DNA of 64,000 bases from Avena insularis (Eukaryota; Streptophyta; Magnoliopsida; Poales; Poaceae): assembly GCA_023614405.1 (NCBI GenBank), contig CM042684.1, forward strand, positions 537,648,682 to 537,712,681, written 5' to 3'. Positions 44,880 to 56,195 of this stretch are shown piece by piece. A program made the position numbers and the translations under genes. The notes beneath the pieces were generated by a model. It was not told the DNA's origin, made no database searches, and worked only from the letters and a program-made list of their open reading frames with translations. Within the stretch, counting starts at the first letter, position 1. Every line of letters begins with the position of its first letter.

Positions 44880-46460
44880 GAGGTCAGTACATTGTGTTAC
44901 AAGTTATCTTGGAGTACGAGAATTCTAGATGCTAGTCGTCTATGCCTGTGCCACAAATATCTGTACATAATCGGTTGTCTAACACGTCCTCGCAGTCTGA
45001 AATAGGAGTGGGCGCAAAGTAAGACTGGACCTGAATTCCTGGAACAAAGCTGTGAGCAGTCTTTTGGTGAAAATATCCGCATATTGAGAAATGGATGGCA
45101 CATGAAGAACACAGACAGCTCCAATGGTGACCTTCTGTCGGAATGAATATCGAGCTCAAGTCGCTTTGTCCTACGATGCTGTACTGGATTGGCCGTATAC
45201 AACACTGATATTGTCACAATATACCACAGTAGTTGTACTCACAAAACAACGTAATTCCTGTATCAGATGACGTAGCCAACAGGTTTCAGCAACCACGTCG
45301 GTGACACCACGTCCGCTTCAGCACTTGATCGAGAAAGAGTAGGCTACCGGCGGGAGGACCACAGAACCTGGAAGTAGACCGTCTTGTATCCGGGCAGCCG
45401 GCACAATCAGCATCTGAATAGGCAACTAATTGATGAAAGGGAGTGGAGTGTAGGACAAGACTGAGGTCGAGGGTAGCTTTGAGGTATCGAAAAATGCGTT
45501 TGATGAGTTGGTAATGAGAGTCACGAGGATCGTGCATGTGGAGACATACTTGTTGAATGACAGGGCGAGTAAGATTGATGTATTGGAGGTCTCCGGCTAG
45601 GCTTCGATAGTGAAAGGGGTCAGCATAAGGACAACCGCTAGATGCAGAAAGTTTAGATTTAGTATGAATGGGTGTAGGAGAGGGATGACAATCACGCATA
45701 CCTGCGCGAGAGAGAACTTCGAGAATATATTGGTGTTGAGAAAGATGAAGAGAGGTGTTGCATGTGAAAGATATGTCGAGGAAGTGATGAAGAGGACCAA
45801 GGTTCATGGCAAAAGCAGAGCTGAGAGTAGTGATTGTTTGTTAAGGATAATATCGTCGACATACAGAAGAAGATATGCAGTGTGGTTTCCTTGGTGATAT
45901 GTGAAGAGAGAGGCATCAGATTTAGAGGCGAGGAAGCCGATGGTATCGTGCGTGGGCGGTGAATCTCTCTGAAACCAAGCATGTGGGGGACTGTTTGAGG
46001 TTGTATTTTCGTAGACGACAAACGTGTGAAGGAAAGGGAGGATCAATGAAGCGAGATGGTTGTTGACTATACAACTCTTCGGTGAGATCACCATGAAGAA
46101 AGGCATTTTTTACGTCGAGTTGGTGGATGGGCCATTTTTGAGAGAGGGCGAGAGAAAGAACAACACGAATGGAGGCTTAGCTTGACAATGAGACTAAAAG
46201 TTTCATCGAAGTCCACACCCGACTGCTGAGTAAAGCCCCAAACTATCCAACGAGATTAATGACGGGAAGAGAACCATCGACGTTATGTTTATGATGAAAC
46301 ATTTGTTTGCCAGATACAATGTTGGCGCCTGGAGGGGGTGGAACTAGGGACCATGTATGGTTATGCATGAGAGCATCATACTCCTCCTGCATCGCCTGAC
46401 GCCAAGCCAGAGTCGACTGAACCCGTTGTTGTGCATGAAAGGGAGCAGTAGAAGCCATCT
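44880..46460 (-). pseudogene. Minus-strand copia fragment: reverse transcriptase and RNase H
   Basis: In minus-strand order: WRQAMQEEYDALMHNHTWSL (about 46410-46350), the reverse transcriptase start; then AYLLLYVDDIIL (about 45890-45855) with the catalytic YVDD; then LHHFLDISFTCNTSLHLSQ and HYRSLAGDLQYINLTRP; then VAYSDADCAGCPDTRRSTS and TANPVQHRRTKRLELDIH of RNase H (to about 45130). Frames change at about 46240 and 45830, and stops occur between them. An LTR-like segment with CTCGTACTCCAAGATAACTT lies at about 44895-44925. The element lacks gag and integrase and is a dead fragment. Confidence 0.85.
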
Positions 46461-48062
46461 CAACAAGATGTGCCACATGTTGAGACACACAATGTGCCAA
46501 CAAATGAGGCCCCTAGAAGGGCACATAATGCGCCAATGAATGAGGACCCTAGAAGGTCTCAAAGAGTTAAAAAAATCAGCTATTTCAACTGATTATAAAG
46601 TTTATAATGCATAAATGGTTCATGTGGAGGGAGATCCCACTTCATATGAAGAAGCCATGAGTTATCCTCACTCATCGAAGTGGATGGAGGCCATGGAAGA
46701 CGAGATGAAATCGATGAGTTCTAACGATGTTTGGGACTTAGAGGAAATTCCTAAAGGAGCCAAGACAGTAGGTTGTAAATGGGTCTACAAGACTAAGTAT
46801 GACTCTAATGGGAATGTAAAAAAGTATAAAGAACGACTTGTGGCAAAAGGATTTACACAAAGAGAAGGGGTAGATTACAATGAGACATTTTCTCCAGTCT
46901 CATGTAAGCATTCCTTCAGAATCATAATGGCATTAGTTGCACATTTTATTTAGAGCCACAATCAGATGGATCTAAAGACGACATTTCTAAACAGGGATTT
47001 AGAAGAAAGTGTCTACATGAAACAACCCAAGGGTTTTATCATGAAAAGCAAGGAAGATATGGGATGCCGCCTACCTCTAGATAGTGGTATCTAAAGTTTA
47101 ATAATACAATTAAGAGATTTGGGTTTAAAGAGAATGTTGAGGACAACTACGTTTATGCAAAGTTAGAAGTGGGAAATATATTTTCCTAATTGTATATGTG
47201 GATGATATCCTGCTTGCTAGCAGTGATCTCAGTCTACTACAAGAAACAAAGAAGTTATTGTCCTCAAACTTTGATATGAAAGATCTTGGTGAAGCATCAT
47301 ATGTTTTGGACATAAAAAATCATTAAGATAGGAAAAATGGGGTTCTGCGACTATCGCAAAAAGCATATTTAGAAAAGGTTCTAAAGAAATACAATATGCA
47401 CGCGAGCAATGTCACACTTGCTCCTATAGTCAAGGGCGACAGTTTTGAGAAATTTCAATGTCCCAAGAGTTAATACGAGATCGATCAAATGAAAGCGGAA
47501 CCATATGCTTCGGCTGTTGGAAGCTTACAGTATGCACAAGTGTGCACTCACCCTGACTTAGCTTTTATCACCGGGCTACTCGGTATATATCAAGAAAATC
47601 TAGGCATAGAGCACTAGAAGATGATAAATAAAGCATTCCGTTGTGCGCAAGGCACAAAAGACCTCATGCTAACATATAAAAGGTCTAATTCCCAAGAAAT
47701 AAGAGGGTATTCATATGCAGATTTTGCGGGAGACAGAGATGGTAGAAAATCCACATTAGAATACGTATTCACTCTCGCAGGCGGGGCTATTTGGTGGAGA
47801 AGCTCCAAACAGTCAATAGTCGCATCATCCACGATGTATGCAAAATTTATTGCATATTATGAGGCCACTAGACAGGCGATATGGTTAAATAAATTTATAC
47901 CCGACTTGAAAGTGGTAGATTGCATTGACAAACCACTAAAGATGTATTGCGACAACAAGCTCGCAGTATTTTATACTCACAACAACAAGTCGAGTAATGC
48001 TACCAAATCAATAGAGATAAAGTATTATGTTGTGAAAGATAAAATCCAAGATCACACTATAA
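46461..48062 (+). pseudogene. Plus-strand copia fragment: reverse transcriptase to RNase H, upstream part
   Basis: This fragment starts near 46461, right at the end of the minus-strand fragment. It shows HNVPTNEAPRRAHNAPMNED, then EGDPTSYEEAMSYPHSSKWM, KYKERLVAKGFTQREGVDYN, the VYVDDILLA region (about 47190-47215) and the RNase H with YSYADFAGDRDGRKSTLEY, SIVASSTMYAKF and KMYCDNKLAVF. In-frame stops lie at about 46951 (HFI then TAG) and in several places from 47060 to 47340. RNase H is intact to the insertion point of a PIF element at 48060-48062. It continues after that element at 50457. Confidence 0.9.
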
Positions 48063-50453
48063 CAGCATCTCCTCGGGTTCCCAGGAAGCCGTTCCCAGGG
48101 CTTTATTTTCGTTTGGACTGCAATTTTTCACCCAGTTGCGTTCCCCGGACGCCGGTTTCATCCGGATTTGGACCAACTTTCGTCCGACATTCCCATGCCA
48201 ATCCCACGACACCGGGAACGGCCTGGGAACACCGGACGTAGCCAAAAAACGGGTGGGCCAACCATGTCAGTGAGTGGATGCTGAGTTCCCGCCCTTTTCC
48301 TCTTCCCCTCCCTAATCCCACACATCTCCCGCTAGTTCGCCGAGCTCCCGACCGCCATGCCTCCCAAGGCTTTCGCCAAACCCCGATCCGCCGCGTCGAA
48401 CCAAAGGAGAAAAAGGCGAGGAAGCCGAGAGCGCCCGTGCCGGGACCTGAAGGCATGAGCGCCCCGGCTTGGCTGGCCCTATCCACGAAGATAAAGGTCG
48501 AATCGGTTAGCCGTAGGGACAGGGAGGCAAGGGCCAAGCAGGCAAAGGGGTTTGCTAAGGCTCACGTGGAGGCCGAGGCTCAGGCGAAGAGGGAAGCAAC
48601 AGCGTCGTGTACGCAGTACATCGGCGTTGCGGGGAGTCAGCCAAGCGTCGCCTCGCTGACCGGCTTTTCACCGACCGGTTTCTCGCTGATTTCGCCGTCC
48701 ATGTTCTAGGGGAGCCAGGCAAACGCGCGACAGAGGTACTCCTCCTCCCCCGAGTTCGATGGTGGGTTTAACCCGAACATGCTGTTCCCCTGCCCCGCAC
48801 CTCGCCCTCCTCGTCCTTAGGCCTTCAACGTCGATGCCAATGTTCCCTACTCCAGCTCTCCGGCGTACGGCGCACCTTCGACGTCCATGCGCCGTGGTCC
48901 TATGCCGTTGGCTGGAAGTTCGTCGCCCGCAGCCTACGGCGAGGAAGACGCACAGAACGTGTTCAGCGGAATGTCGGCCGAAGCCTACATGCATGGCGTG
49001 TTCTCCCAAGGGTCGGCGGCGGCCAGCAATGCCTCTTTCTTCACTCCAGAACAGTCTCAGGCTGACGCCAAACACGGCATCGAGTCTCAGGATTTCACCG
49101 AGCAGACCCAGGCCAAGGAGGAAGAGGAAGGTGATGGCCTGGCTCCAGCGAAGGGCAAAGACAAAGGCAAGAGGAAGGCGGCCTCGGAGCCCCGGATCAA
49201 GTGGACGGCACTTGAGGACCTTTGCCTCGCCGACGCCTAGAAAGTGGTGAGCATGGATCCCATCACTGGCGCCAACCAAAACTCGGACAATTACTGGAAG
49301 CGCGTGAAGCTAGCGTTCGACGAACGCAACATTTGCGACCTGATGTACAACAAAGTCCACATGGAGCGCGGCGAGAAAGCCATGACCAACCACTAGGGCT
49401 CATCTAGAAGGCATGCAGCAAGTGGCATAGCCTTCTCGAGGAGGTCGACCGCACACCCGTCAGCGGTGAGAACATGGATGGCAAGGTACTTCGCCAAACT
49501 CTAGCCGACGGTAGTTGTTCATGCCTATCATGACACACTTTGCCTTGCCTTTGCAGCTCCTCCGTGCACTCGGCATGTACCGGGACGACACCAAGACGGA
49601 GTTCAAGTTCCATCACATGTTTTCTGCGATAGAGAAATGCCAGAAATGGGCGGACACTCGGCTGACACTTGGCAAGACCAAGGACGACATGTACAACCCG
49701 GCGGCTCCTCCCCTGCTACCGGCAAATGAAGGCCAGAGCTCGGCCAGAAGAAGGCGAAGATGCTCAAAGCCACAGGACCTGCCGAGCACCTCCAGGATTC
49801 CATGGAGAAGTGCATCGCCGACACAAAGGCCCATACCAAGAAGAGGGAGGAGAAGGCTGATGAGAGATGGGCGTAGCTGCTATAGAACCAAGACCGCAAG
49901 CTCGACATCCTCAAAGCGAACTACGCCGCCAAGAAGAGGAACAAAGATCTGCAGTTTCTCATGGGCGGCGAAGAAACCTCGGCGATGAGCACACCGGTCA
50001 AGGCCTAGTACATGGCGCGTCGTAACGCCATCCTCCAGGAGAACACCGCCGCCAGCACGCCAAGCTCTGTGTCGACCGCCTCGGTCGCACCGGCTTCACC
50101 GAGCTTTGCTTCCACCTGCTCCAACCGATCAGGCGGCCACGATGCCGACACACCCATCCCCGTCGGACCAGACACGTAGGAGGAAACCATCCCCATCGAG
50201 GGCTGATTGCCGACCTATTTTCATCAAGTTCTATAATAATTTGATCGCCGAACGTTTTGGGCATACTTCTGCCGAACACCTTTGGCCGAGATTTCGCTGG
50301 AAGGAATGATAAAATTGAAATATGTTGCTGTTTTTTTGCTTTGCCTGGGAACGCGAGTGGGAAACTGGGTGTTCCCAGGATGAAAACTAGCTCCGTCCGG
50401 TGCTAAATAGCACCGGATTTTGGCCTGGGAACGCCCAACGAGTGGAGATGCTC
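48063..50453 (+). mobile_element. PIF/Harbinger element, 2391 bp, inserted in copia RNase H
   Basis: The left end is CAGCATCTCCTCGGGTTCCC and the inverted right end is GAGCATCTCCACTCGTTGGG. TAA is duplicated exactly at 48060-48062 and 50454-50456. Joining the outer copia sequences restores a continuous RNase H frame across ACT ATA AGT. A 3 bp TAA duplication with GAGCATCTCC-type ends marks the PIF/Harbinger superfamily. It carries a decayed accessory gene and no transposase, so it was mobilised by another element's enzyme. Confidence 0.92.
48357..50180 (+). pseudogene. PIF/Harbinger accessory (SANT/Myb-like) protein with NAM-associated C-terminal domain, decayed
   Basis: The likely start is the ATG at 48357 (MPPKAFAKPRSAASNQ), followed by an early frame change. 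The next part (48430-48700) is basic. A conserved core from 49170 reads [15 protein letters not shown], then TAG at 49238 in place of Trp, then [20 protein letters not shown], as in Myb/SANT-like proteins of this superfamily. A 71 bp intron is visible (GT at 49486-49487, AG at 49555-49556). After it comes [20 protein letters not shown] and a charged helical [12 protein letters not shown] region, typical of the NAM-associated C-terminal domain. Further stops lie near 49395, 49413, 49874 and 50007. It would bind DNA with the transposase. Confidence 0.75.
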
Positions 50454-50456
50454 TAA

Positions 50457-50757
50457 GTCTCGAGCATATAAGGACAAAGGATATGCTTGCGGATCCGCTT
50501 ACGAAAGGCTTACCACCCAATGTGTTCAAGAAACACTTAGTTGGCATGGGTTTAAGGGAAAGTCTATGATTCCTAGATCATGAAAGGCCCGAAAAGGAAC
50601 AAAATTTGTTTCAAAATAGAGAGGTATGTTGTAACTGTCTGATTCTATCGGCAATTGAGCAGTGACGATGAAACATGCTCTATGTATTGATCAGTGATAA
50701 AATGAATAAAGTGAAAAGCATATAGTTAAAAGGAAAAGTTGAGATCAAGGGGGAGAA
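50457..50757 (+). pseudogene. Copia fragment: end of RNase H and polypurine region
   Basis: The frame continues from the copia part before the PIF element: SLEHIRTKDMLADPLTKGLP, then NVFKKHLVGMGLRESL and TGA at about 50568-50570. A purine tract AAGGGGGAGAA at about 50747-50757 lies directly before the LTR start. The ADPLTKGL motif is the usual C-terminal signature of copia RNase H. Confidence 0.9.
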
Positions 50758-51075
50758 TGTTAGGATGATCTCCTCTTGCGTGAGCCCAACGGCCCACCGG
50801 GCCCTTAGATCCGCACCCTGATCGGGGGCACCCAAATCACTATGGTTGGTGGGACCCTGTCACCTGTGCTATATAAAGAGGCAGGGGTCGGCTGCATGTA
50901 ACACGATGTTCTTCGCAGCGCCGTACACCCCACTGACAAACCTACCGATCTAGGGAGTGCAGTAGTGATGAGAAGCGGTGCCGCCGCCTAGACCACCACC
51001 CGATCTCTCCGTCGCCGTCGCCCACCATGGCCAACTCCTCGATCCCCTCTAGCCAAGGAGAAGGTACGCCCTGAT
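50758..51075 (+). repeat. 3' LTR of the plus-strand copia fragment, right border uncertain
   Basis: It starts TGTTAGGATGATCTCCTCTT after the purine tract. A TATA box TATATAAA lies at 50870-50877, and a pyrimidine-rich leader with CGCCGCCTAGACC follows. No clear CA end or 5 bp duplication is found. The LTR could continue to about 51170 or be truncated earlier. Confidence 0.6.
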
Positions 51076-51689
51076 CTCTCTCTCTCACTGTGACTAGCAG
51101 TATTGACAGTAGTATGAACCCTAGTAAGATTACTGCCCGCCTAGATCTACTCTAGTTGATCCTAGAGAGTCCATCAAAATCTTCTGAAAATTGTTCACTG
51201 AGCCAGCGGGACACCCTAAATTTGGCATTTCTATCATCTTTTGATAATAGATGTAATATAGTTGATAGTATTTGCATCCAGTTGTTGCAGTCAAAGTGAC
51301 CCAAATACACCGTTGTTGCCGAGCACACCTGAGATGCCTCCACCTCCACTGGCACAACCTCCTCGAAGCGCTTACTTTTCACCTTTCCAAGATCTCCATT
51401 CTTTTCATATTCCATCACTCATATGCGTGTGGTTGACCATGGATATTGGATCCATCATCATGCTCATGTTCTCCCCACCGATGAGCCCCTTCATTGCCTT
51501 CCTCTTTCTTGAGTTGGACTCTCTGCTCCTCCAAATCGGTATTGTGCCTCTCATCTTCCATGAGTGCTTGTGTTGCTTTCTTTTCTTCGAGATTCTACTC
51601 GATCATGGGCATCTTAGCTCGCATTGTCTCATTATGTCATCTTTTGGCATGCTACAACTTTGTTCCACTTGATCAATATGTATTGTAGT
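51076..51689. other. Stretch without a recognised gene
   Basis: Frames on both strands overlap (minus 51418-51152, plus 51262-51672). The minus frame has a charged start (MMEYEKNGDLGKVKSKRFEE) and may belong to a transposon accessory protein, but there is no motif. The plus frame is hydrophobic and Ser/Cys-rich and looks like antisense noise. Confidence 0.3.
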
Positions 51690-52050
51690 TGATTGATATG
51701 CTTCAAACCTATCGAGAGGACAACAGCGACTTCAAGTTCATCCATGCCTTCAAAAGGATCGAGAACCGCTACAAGTAAGGAGAGAGTCGGCTGGCTCTCG
51801 CTAAAGACCAAAATTCTGAGGTAAGGCATGTTGGAGAAGGAAGATGTCAAGATCGAGATTAGAAAAGACAAAGGTTATGACGAATAAGAGGAAGGAGAAG
51901 TACATTCTCTTGATGGCTGAGATGTCAACAACGGATGTTGAGATGAGCGAGTGGCATAATAAAGAACGTGCTCTCGTCTTGCAGGAAACAAGGGCACCAC
52001 CAACAACATCGGCTACACGGGAGGCAACCATCCAACCCGTCAAAGGATGA
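51690..52050 (+). pseudogene. Fragment of a second PIF/Harbinger accessory gene (NAM-associated domain)
   Basis: The plus-strand frames contain YREDNSDFKFIHAFKRIENR followed by SRLALAKD, and then a charged helical region KTKVMTNKRKEKYILLMAEM. The order matches the exon after the intron in the PIF gene at 49557 ([28 protein letters not shown]), with low identity. A TAA near 51777 and a TAA near 51818 interrupt the frame. It stands alone without transposon ends, so its element is lost or cut. Confidence 0.5.
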
Positions 52051-52129
52051 TCCAGCACCTTCCATTTGAGGAATGTAGTATTGTAATAATATGTGGCTGA
52101 GAGTTAGTGGTGCGTTTGACATCGAATTC

Positions 52130-52930
52130 ATTTTTTTTTGTGGACAATACATTGAACTTATGTGTGTTTCTATGTGTTTTGTAAGTTTGAAAGTGGACAA
52201 AATTGGCAAAAGTCTTACCGGGTCGACATACGTGGGAACAGCCCATAAATGGGAAATATATTACTCTTTCAACGTGGTGGGGTAATTAATATGGCTTTCA
52301 TTTAGGAGCAATTTTTTTCCAATCGTGTGGAATGGCGGCATGAGTAATATTATGGAAAATCTTTTGTAATGAAGGAATATTTATTACGAGAGAAATTGCA
52401 AAATTAGTTTGAAATTAAAAAATACTCCCTCCGATCCATATTATTGTTCTCAACTTTGTCTAGATTCGGATAGCTAGATGTATCTATCCGAATCTAGACA
52501 AAGTTGAGAACAATAATATGGACCGGAGGGAGTAGTACTATTTGGACTCGATTTGTGAAGGAAGAAACGTCAAGCCGTCCAATCGTGCGTTACACGAGGA
52601 GCATGAAAATGGAAATAAACCATCCGCTATAAGATCTTACACTCAGTAAACATTTTTTTAGCCCTTGAATTTCGCTTCTACGGAATTTAATGGGAGCGGA
52701 ACGTAGGTGAGTACTCCGCGGCCGCGGTACACCGTGAATTGCTGGCCTCTCGAGGAGGAGAGGAGAGGAGACGAGACGAGACGAGACAAGATGACGTTAA
52801 TGGCTGGTGTCCCCACAGCCTAGTGGGTGGGCCCCGTGGCAGACGGGTGCACGTCACGCAGCTGAAAAAGTGTTCAGAGCTAGGTGGGACCAGGAGGAGG
52901 AGAAGAGAGTGAGTCTGTTGAGCTGAGTTG
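52130..52930 (+). repeat. Promoter-like block P2 (duplicate of P1)
   Basis: Order of shared landmarks: GTGGACAATACATTGAACTT (about 52140), GGAACAGCCCATAAATGGGA (about 52236), GGACTCGATTTGTGAAGG (about 52545), GAGGAGGAGAGGAGAGGAGA (about 52760) and GCACGTCACGCAG (about 52850). P1 has the same order. P2 lacks the internal 460 bp duplication and the MITE of P1, and has its own MITE. After about 52925 it diverges from P1. Confidence 0.6.
52425..52532. mobile_element. Stowaway-type MITE, 108 bp, near-perfect palindrome
   Basis: It begins CTCCCTCCGATCCATATTAT and ends ATAATATGGACCGGAGGGAG, and the two halves are complementary along nearly their whole length. TA flanks it at 52423-52424 and 52533-52534. 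It is absent from P1 near 4391, so it is younger than the split of P1 and P2. Confidence 0.93.
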
Positions 52931-53569
52931 CACGGTGCCGAGGGTGTGTTTGGTTCAGCTGTAGATTCCTGAAAATCAGGTGTGAGAAATCTATTGTGAA
53001 AAGTGTGTTGTGAACTGACAGCTGCAGGAAAGCTGGAAGTTGTTTGGCTGGAACAACTGCCAAATGCACATTTGATACGAATTCGATAAGAAATGCCTGT
53101 AATGCTCCCGAAGTCTCAGAGATAACATATATTCTAATTAATCGTCGAACAATGATTTGTACATTAACAGAGACACAAATGGCCATTTTGGAAAGGGAAA
53201 TTTTGATTTCTTAATGTTCTTTTATATGTAGAATAGGCTAACTACAAGAGACGTATGGATTAGAACAAAATACACATGGTTTACAACGGGACTTGTGTTA
53301 TCGACGTGACTATCCTAGCTCACTCACTCTCAGACCGAACAAAGCATCAATGATGCTATCATGAATGGTATTCATCCAAACATCGTTCTACTCCGCTGGA
53401 ACATCATCCCCATTTGGTTGTGCCACCACTTGTCCCGCTTCGGACTGTTGAATCAAACTCCCCGCCCTTCAATTTAACAACGAACTATTCATCCATGAAT
53501 TTGCAATCAGGAGCTATCTTCTTCCTACAAGCATTCCGACAAACACCTTGCAAGCATTTTCCGAAACAC
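52931..53569. other. Unclassified stretch
   Basis: At 52941 AGGGTGTGTTTGGTTCAGCT occurs, a hAT-MITE-like end in the opposite orientation to the one at 39243. I found no partner end nearby. The rest is AT-rich, and the minus frame 53186-52854 shows no motif. Confidence 0.35.
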
Positions 53570-53758
53570 TTTTTTTTCGAAATGGGGAGCTTAGCCCGGC
53601 CTCGATCTGCATCAATCAATGCACATAGCCAGCCTTTTATTGCGCAGTTCATAAGAAGTAGTTTATTACAATCACGGATCAGTTAGGGTGTGTCAACCAG
53701 CGAAAAATAAAAAGCAACATGAAGCTATCCATTTTGGAGTCTACTAATGTGCCGCCAT

Positions 53759-54837
53759 TCAGTAGCCCGGAAAAAGAAATCCTGTGCCACGGTTAATAGG
53801 AGGTTGCATCCAGTAAATATTGGTTCCCGTTGGTCCACCCGTAGCAAATGGGACCAAAGTTGGATACAGTGCACAGCGAGCCGGATAACCTGCAAAAAAT
53901 TTGTACCCATTTGTTGTTAAAGATAATTCTATTGCGGCTTGTCCAAATGGACCAACATAAAGCTGAAACCCCGACACGGATCCTAGCTTTATTTTTCTAT
54001 CCATCCCATTCAACCAATTACCAATCATATTAGTAATATTTGATGGAGGAGTTATATTATATGTAAAGTATATCATGCGCCATATAATTTTTGCAAAGGG
54101 ACATGAGAGAAAAAGATGTTCTATCCACTGAGTATATTTTTGACACCCTGCCAGTTTTGTTTATTTAGATTGTCTTTCGTTAGGAGAACTTTTTGATTAA
54201 GGAACCACATGAAAATTTTAATTTTTAACGGAATCTTCAACTTCCATAAGTAAGTGCTTAAAAATCTTGCATGACCATTTAGTAGCTCAATATACATAGA
54301 TTTGACTATAAAAATCCCATCGGAAGTAAGTTTCCACGTGAACATGTCCCTGCCTTGGGTAAGTTGTACCGACATTAGTCTCTGGCATAAGTGCAGCCAG
54401 CTATTCCACTTACTACCTGTTAAAACCCTCCTAAAAGCAATATTTAAAGGGGTTTGCGATAAAACAGTTGCCACGAGAATATTCTTCCGTTGGGCAATGT
54501 TATATAATCCCGGATATTGAGCCGATAAAGATGTGTCAGCTAACCAAGTGTCTTCCCAAAACCGCACCATTGTCCCATCTCCAACTTTGAAAAACCCTTG
54601 TTTGAAGAAATCATTTTTCACTCTCATAACGCCTTTCCAAAAGGGAGAATCAGTAGGCTTGGCTTCTACCTGCGCTAATGTCTTATTTTTTAAATATTTG
54701 TTGAATAGGAGTTCTTGCCACATCCCTTCCTCCGATAATAATTTAAAAACCCATTTGCTTAACAAACACTTATTCTTTAACTCTAGCACTTCAATTCCTA
54801 GCCCCCTTGATCCTTGGGACGACATATAATGTTCCAT
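53759..54837 (-). pseudogene. LINE-1 ORF2 C-terminal part, frameshifted
   Basis: Two minus-strand frames (54837-54121 and 54076-53759) continue the LINE ORF2 after the reverse transcriptase. The first has GLGIEVLELKNKCLLSKWVF, FWEDTWLADTSLSAQYPGLY and TWKLTSDGIFIVKSMYIEL. The second starts after a stop and frame change around 54080-54120. This is the zf-RVT-containing tail of plant LINE proteins. At least one frameshift separates it from the reverse transcriptase segment. Confidence 0.8.
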
Positions 54838-54901
54838 CTCATTAACCTATATTTCTTTGTTGTACCATCACTTTGCCAAAAAAATCGAGATCGGTAGAAG
54901 T

Positions 54902-56128
54902 CTAGTCTTTTTCGAACCCCCACTGGTATTCTAGAAATGAAAGCATAAACATTGGTAGGCTAATTAGGACTAAATTAATAAGTATGAGACGGTCGCCATA
55001 CGAGAGAAGCTTGTCCTGCCAACAGATGAGCTTAGACATAAGGCGACTATCAACCGGGTTCCATTCTGAAATTTTCAGTTTTCTATGATGGATAGGTACA
55101 CCCAGATACCGGAAGGGTAAGGAACCAGACTCACATCCAAAGATATTCTTGTACTTTTCCATATCCTTAGCTTTTTCAAAACAGAAAACCTTGCTTTTGT
55201 GAAAAATAATTTTTAGTCCTGACAAGTGCTCAAACATACAAAGAATGAGTTTCATATTGACCCCTTTTTCAAGATCATTTTCCATAAACAGAATCGTATC
55301 ATCCGCATATTGCAAAACTGAAACCCCTCCCTCAACCAAATGAGGGATGAGTCCTCCAATCTGGCCCTCCTCTTTTGCTTTAGAGATAATGATAGCGAGC
55401 ATGTCCGCAACAATGTTAAATAGAATTGGGGAGAGGGGATCTCCGTGTCGCAAACACTTTCTAGTTTGGAAATAATGGCCAACATTATCATTAAACTTTA
55501 TTCCAACACTCCCTCCCTTTATGAAATTGTTAATCCATTCGCAACAGACTGGATCAAAGTCTTTCATACGAAGATCCTGTTGCAAGAATGGCCATTTAAC
55601 TTTGTCATATGCGTTTTCAAAGTCAATTTTGAAAAGAACACTATCAAGTTTTTTCTGATGTAGCTCATGAATGGTCTGATGCAAGACGACCACGCATTCC
55701 AATATATGGCGTCCTGGCATAAAGGCGGTTTGTGTAGGGCAAATTACCTTCTGCGCAATACTAGTGATCCAATTAGTGGCAACTTTTGTGAAGATTTTAG
55801 AGCTAACATTCAACAAACAAATGGGACAATATTGTTGTATTTGCACCATATTTTCTTTCTTCGGTAATAACGTATTGACTCCAAAGTTTAGTTTAAACAG
55901 AGGTAGATCTCCCAGGTGTAATTGCCAAAATAGAGCCATTAAATCCTTTTTGATGATACACCAGAATTTCTGATAAAATCCTGCCGGAAAACCATCCGGC
56001 CCCGGGGCTTTATTATGCTCCATTTGAGAAATATCCTCAAAGACTTCTTCCCTAGTGAAGTTTGCTATAAGAAGAGCATTTTCTTCATTAGATAGTTGTG
56101 GGATGTCATTGGTCCTTTCCTCCATCAT
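54902..56128 (-). pseudogene. LINE-1 ORF2 reverse transcriptase, long open remnant
   Basis: A 408-codon frame, the longest in the window. Motifs in order: NKAPGPDGFPAGFYQKFW near residue 40, the DFENAYDKVKW block near 170, RHGDPLSPILFNIVADML near 230 (Gln expected at the second position is His) and QYADDTILF near 275, with the catalytic YADD at 55298-55309. FRYLGVPIHH and SYGDRLILINLVL follow. It would copy LINE RNA at the target site. The upstream endonuclease is missing. The frame is clean over 1.2 kb, so it may be relatively young. Downstream of 54902 it is continued in a different frame. Confidence 0.88.
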
Positions 56129-56195
56129 GGAGAAACTATTTTGATTTGGTTCACCAAAAAGTTTTTTATAATATTCGCCAACAAATTTAAAACAT

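Larger units (their letters stand above)
53570..56195 (-). mobile_element. 5'-truncated LINE (non-LTR retrotransposon), LINE-1
   Basis: The minus strand carries reverse transcriptase and C-terminal zinc-binding (zf-RVT) regions, and ends with a short GC-rich tail and a run of A (T run at 53570-53577 on the plus strand). Its 3' end GGCCGGGCTAAGCTCCCCAT is typical of grass LINEs. The endonuclease and ORF1 are missing, so the 5' end at about 56195 is truncated, as is usual for LINE copies. I found no clear target duplication. Confidence 0.85.

Noticed and set aside
48668..49279. A 203-codon minus-strand frame inside the PIF element
   Set aside because: It is antisense to the SANT/Myb-like accessory gene, whose plus-strand blocks are recognisable.
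39243..52960. The two AGGGTGTGTTTGG ends at 39243 and 52941 as termini of one transposon
   Set aside because: They face away from each other and are 13.7 kb apart with unrelated DNA between. They are more likely separate hAT-MITE remnants.
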